Positions 63,738 to 64,000 of a DNA stretch of 64,000 nucleotides are shown here, piece by piece. The position numbers were made by a program, and so were the translations under genes. Within the stretch, counting starts at the first letter, position 1; each line of letters starts with the position of its first letter. Source of the stretch: Roridomyces roridus (taxonomy: Eukaryota; Basidiomycota; Agaricomycetes; Agaricales; Mycenaceae). The DNA is taken from positions 682,001-746,000 of the forward strand of contig JARKIF010000020.1 of the NCBI GenBank assembly GCA_029378245.1. Direction: 5' to 3'. Under the pieces are notes generated by a model, which was given only the letters and a program-made list of their open reading frames with translations, was not told the origin of the DNA and did no database searches.

Positions 63738-64000
63738 CTGCGAAGGTCCTTGTGCTCAGTAAGTTTAGGGTATTCTACCAGCGTCTTTTGGGAGGTCTCA
63801 ACGACTTGTCGGAGGATATCAGACTTATCTTAGGCCGCGGCTCATCCAGAAACTGCTCTCAGCACGGGGTCGAGAACACGGGGGCCCTTTTTGTCAACGA
63901 CCTCAACGCGGTGAGAATTCATTGGATGGATGCTCGAGTCGTCGGGAGCCTGCATCGAAGAAGGAAGCAAGAAAGTTAGTGCTGACAGGGAAGTTGATTC

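Overview
This window is nuclear DNA from a filamentous basidiomycete, most probably an Agaricomycete. The basis is gene architecture: many short phase-consistent introns (about 45-63 nt, GT-AG with a few GC-AG) and families typical of mushroom-forming fungi, namely a KDZ transposase, a basidiomycete alpha-kinase, an integrase-core DDE protein, F-box families and an EF-hand/ZZ protein. I cannot name the species. Exon models below were built by hand from splice signals, reading phase and family resemblance recalled from memory. No search was run.

Layout. 1-1050: tail of a KDZ transposase and a cluster of CGCGTTAA motifs. 5.0-6.7 kb: a histidine-phosphatase-fold membrane protein whose catalytic His is replaced by Asn. 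7.2-8.1 kb: a RING protein. 9-15 kb: repeats and no convincing gene. 15.2-16.0 kb: a small Zn2Cys6 regulator. 17.8-22.1 kb: F-box-related sequence, including one intact gene. 22.2-33.4 kb: broken F-box genes, nested inverted-repeat elements and two clusters of tRNA-like units. 33.5-34.9 kb: a secreted protein with three Cys-rich repeats. 35.7-41.3 kb: a third tRNA-like cluster surrounding a 7-TM gene. 41.4-43.9 kb: a GCGGCA-rich mobile-element region holding a foldback element. 44.0-48.2 kb: a complete 12-exon EF-hand/ZZ protein. 50.2-53.87 kb: a truncated Copia retroelement. 53.87-59.2 kb: a unit flanked by 117-bp inverted repeats that carries an intact-looking alpha-kinase and an intact-looking DDE protein. 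59.3-64 kb: dense host genes (two small membrane proteins, DNMT2, a divergently transcribed conserved gene and the end of another gene).

The most notable items are two. The first is the alpha-kinase plus DDE element, in which a signalling-type kinase with zinc-ribbon-like Cys pairs sits beside a transposase-like gene between long inverted repeats. The second is the set of about 20 tRNA-like units in three clusters. Several keep acceptor stems, D arms, B-boxes and anticodon-loop insertions with compensatory base changes, and they read most simply as Met(CAT)-like and Trp(CCA)-like. Much of the rest of the window is sequence being eroded by insertions: one F-box gene is split by two elements, one of which contains a third.
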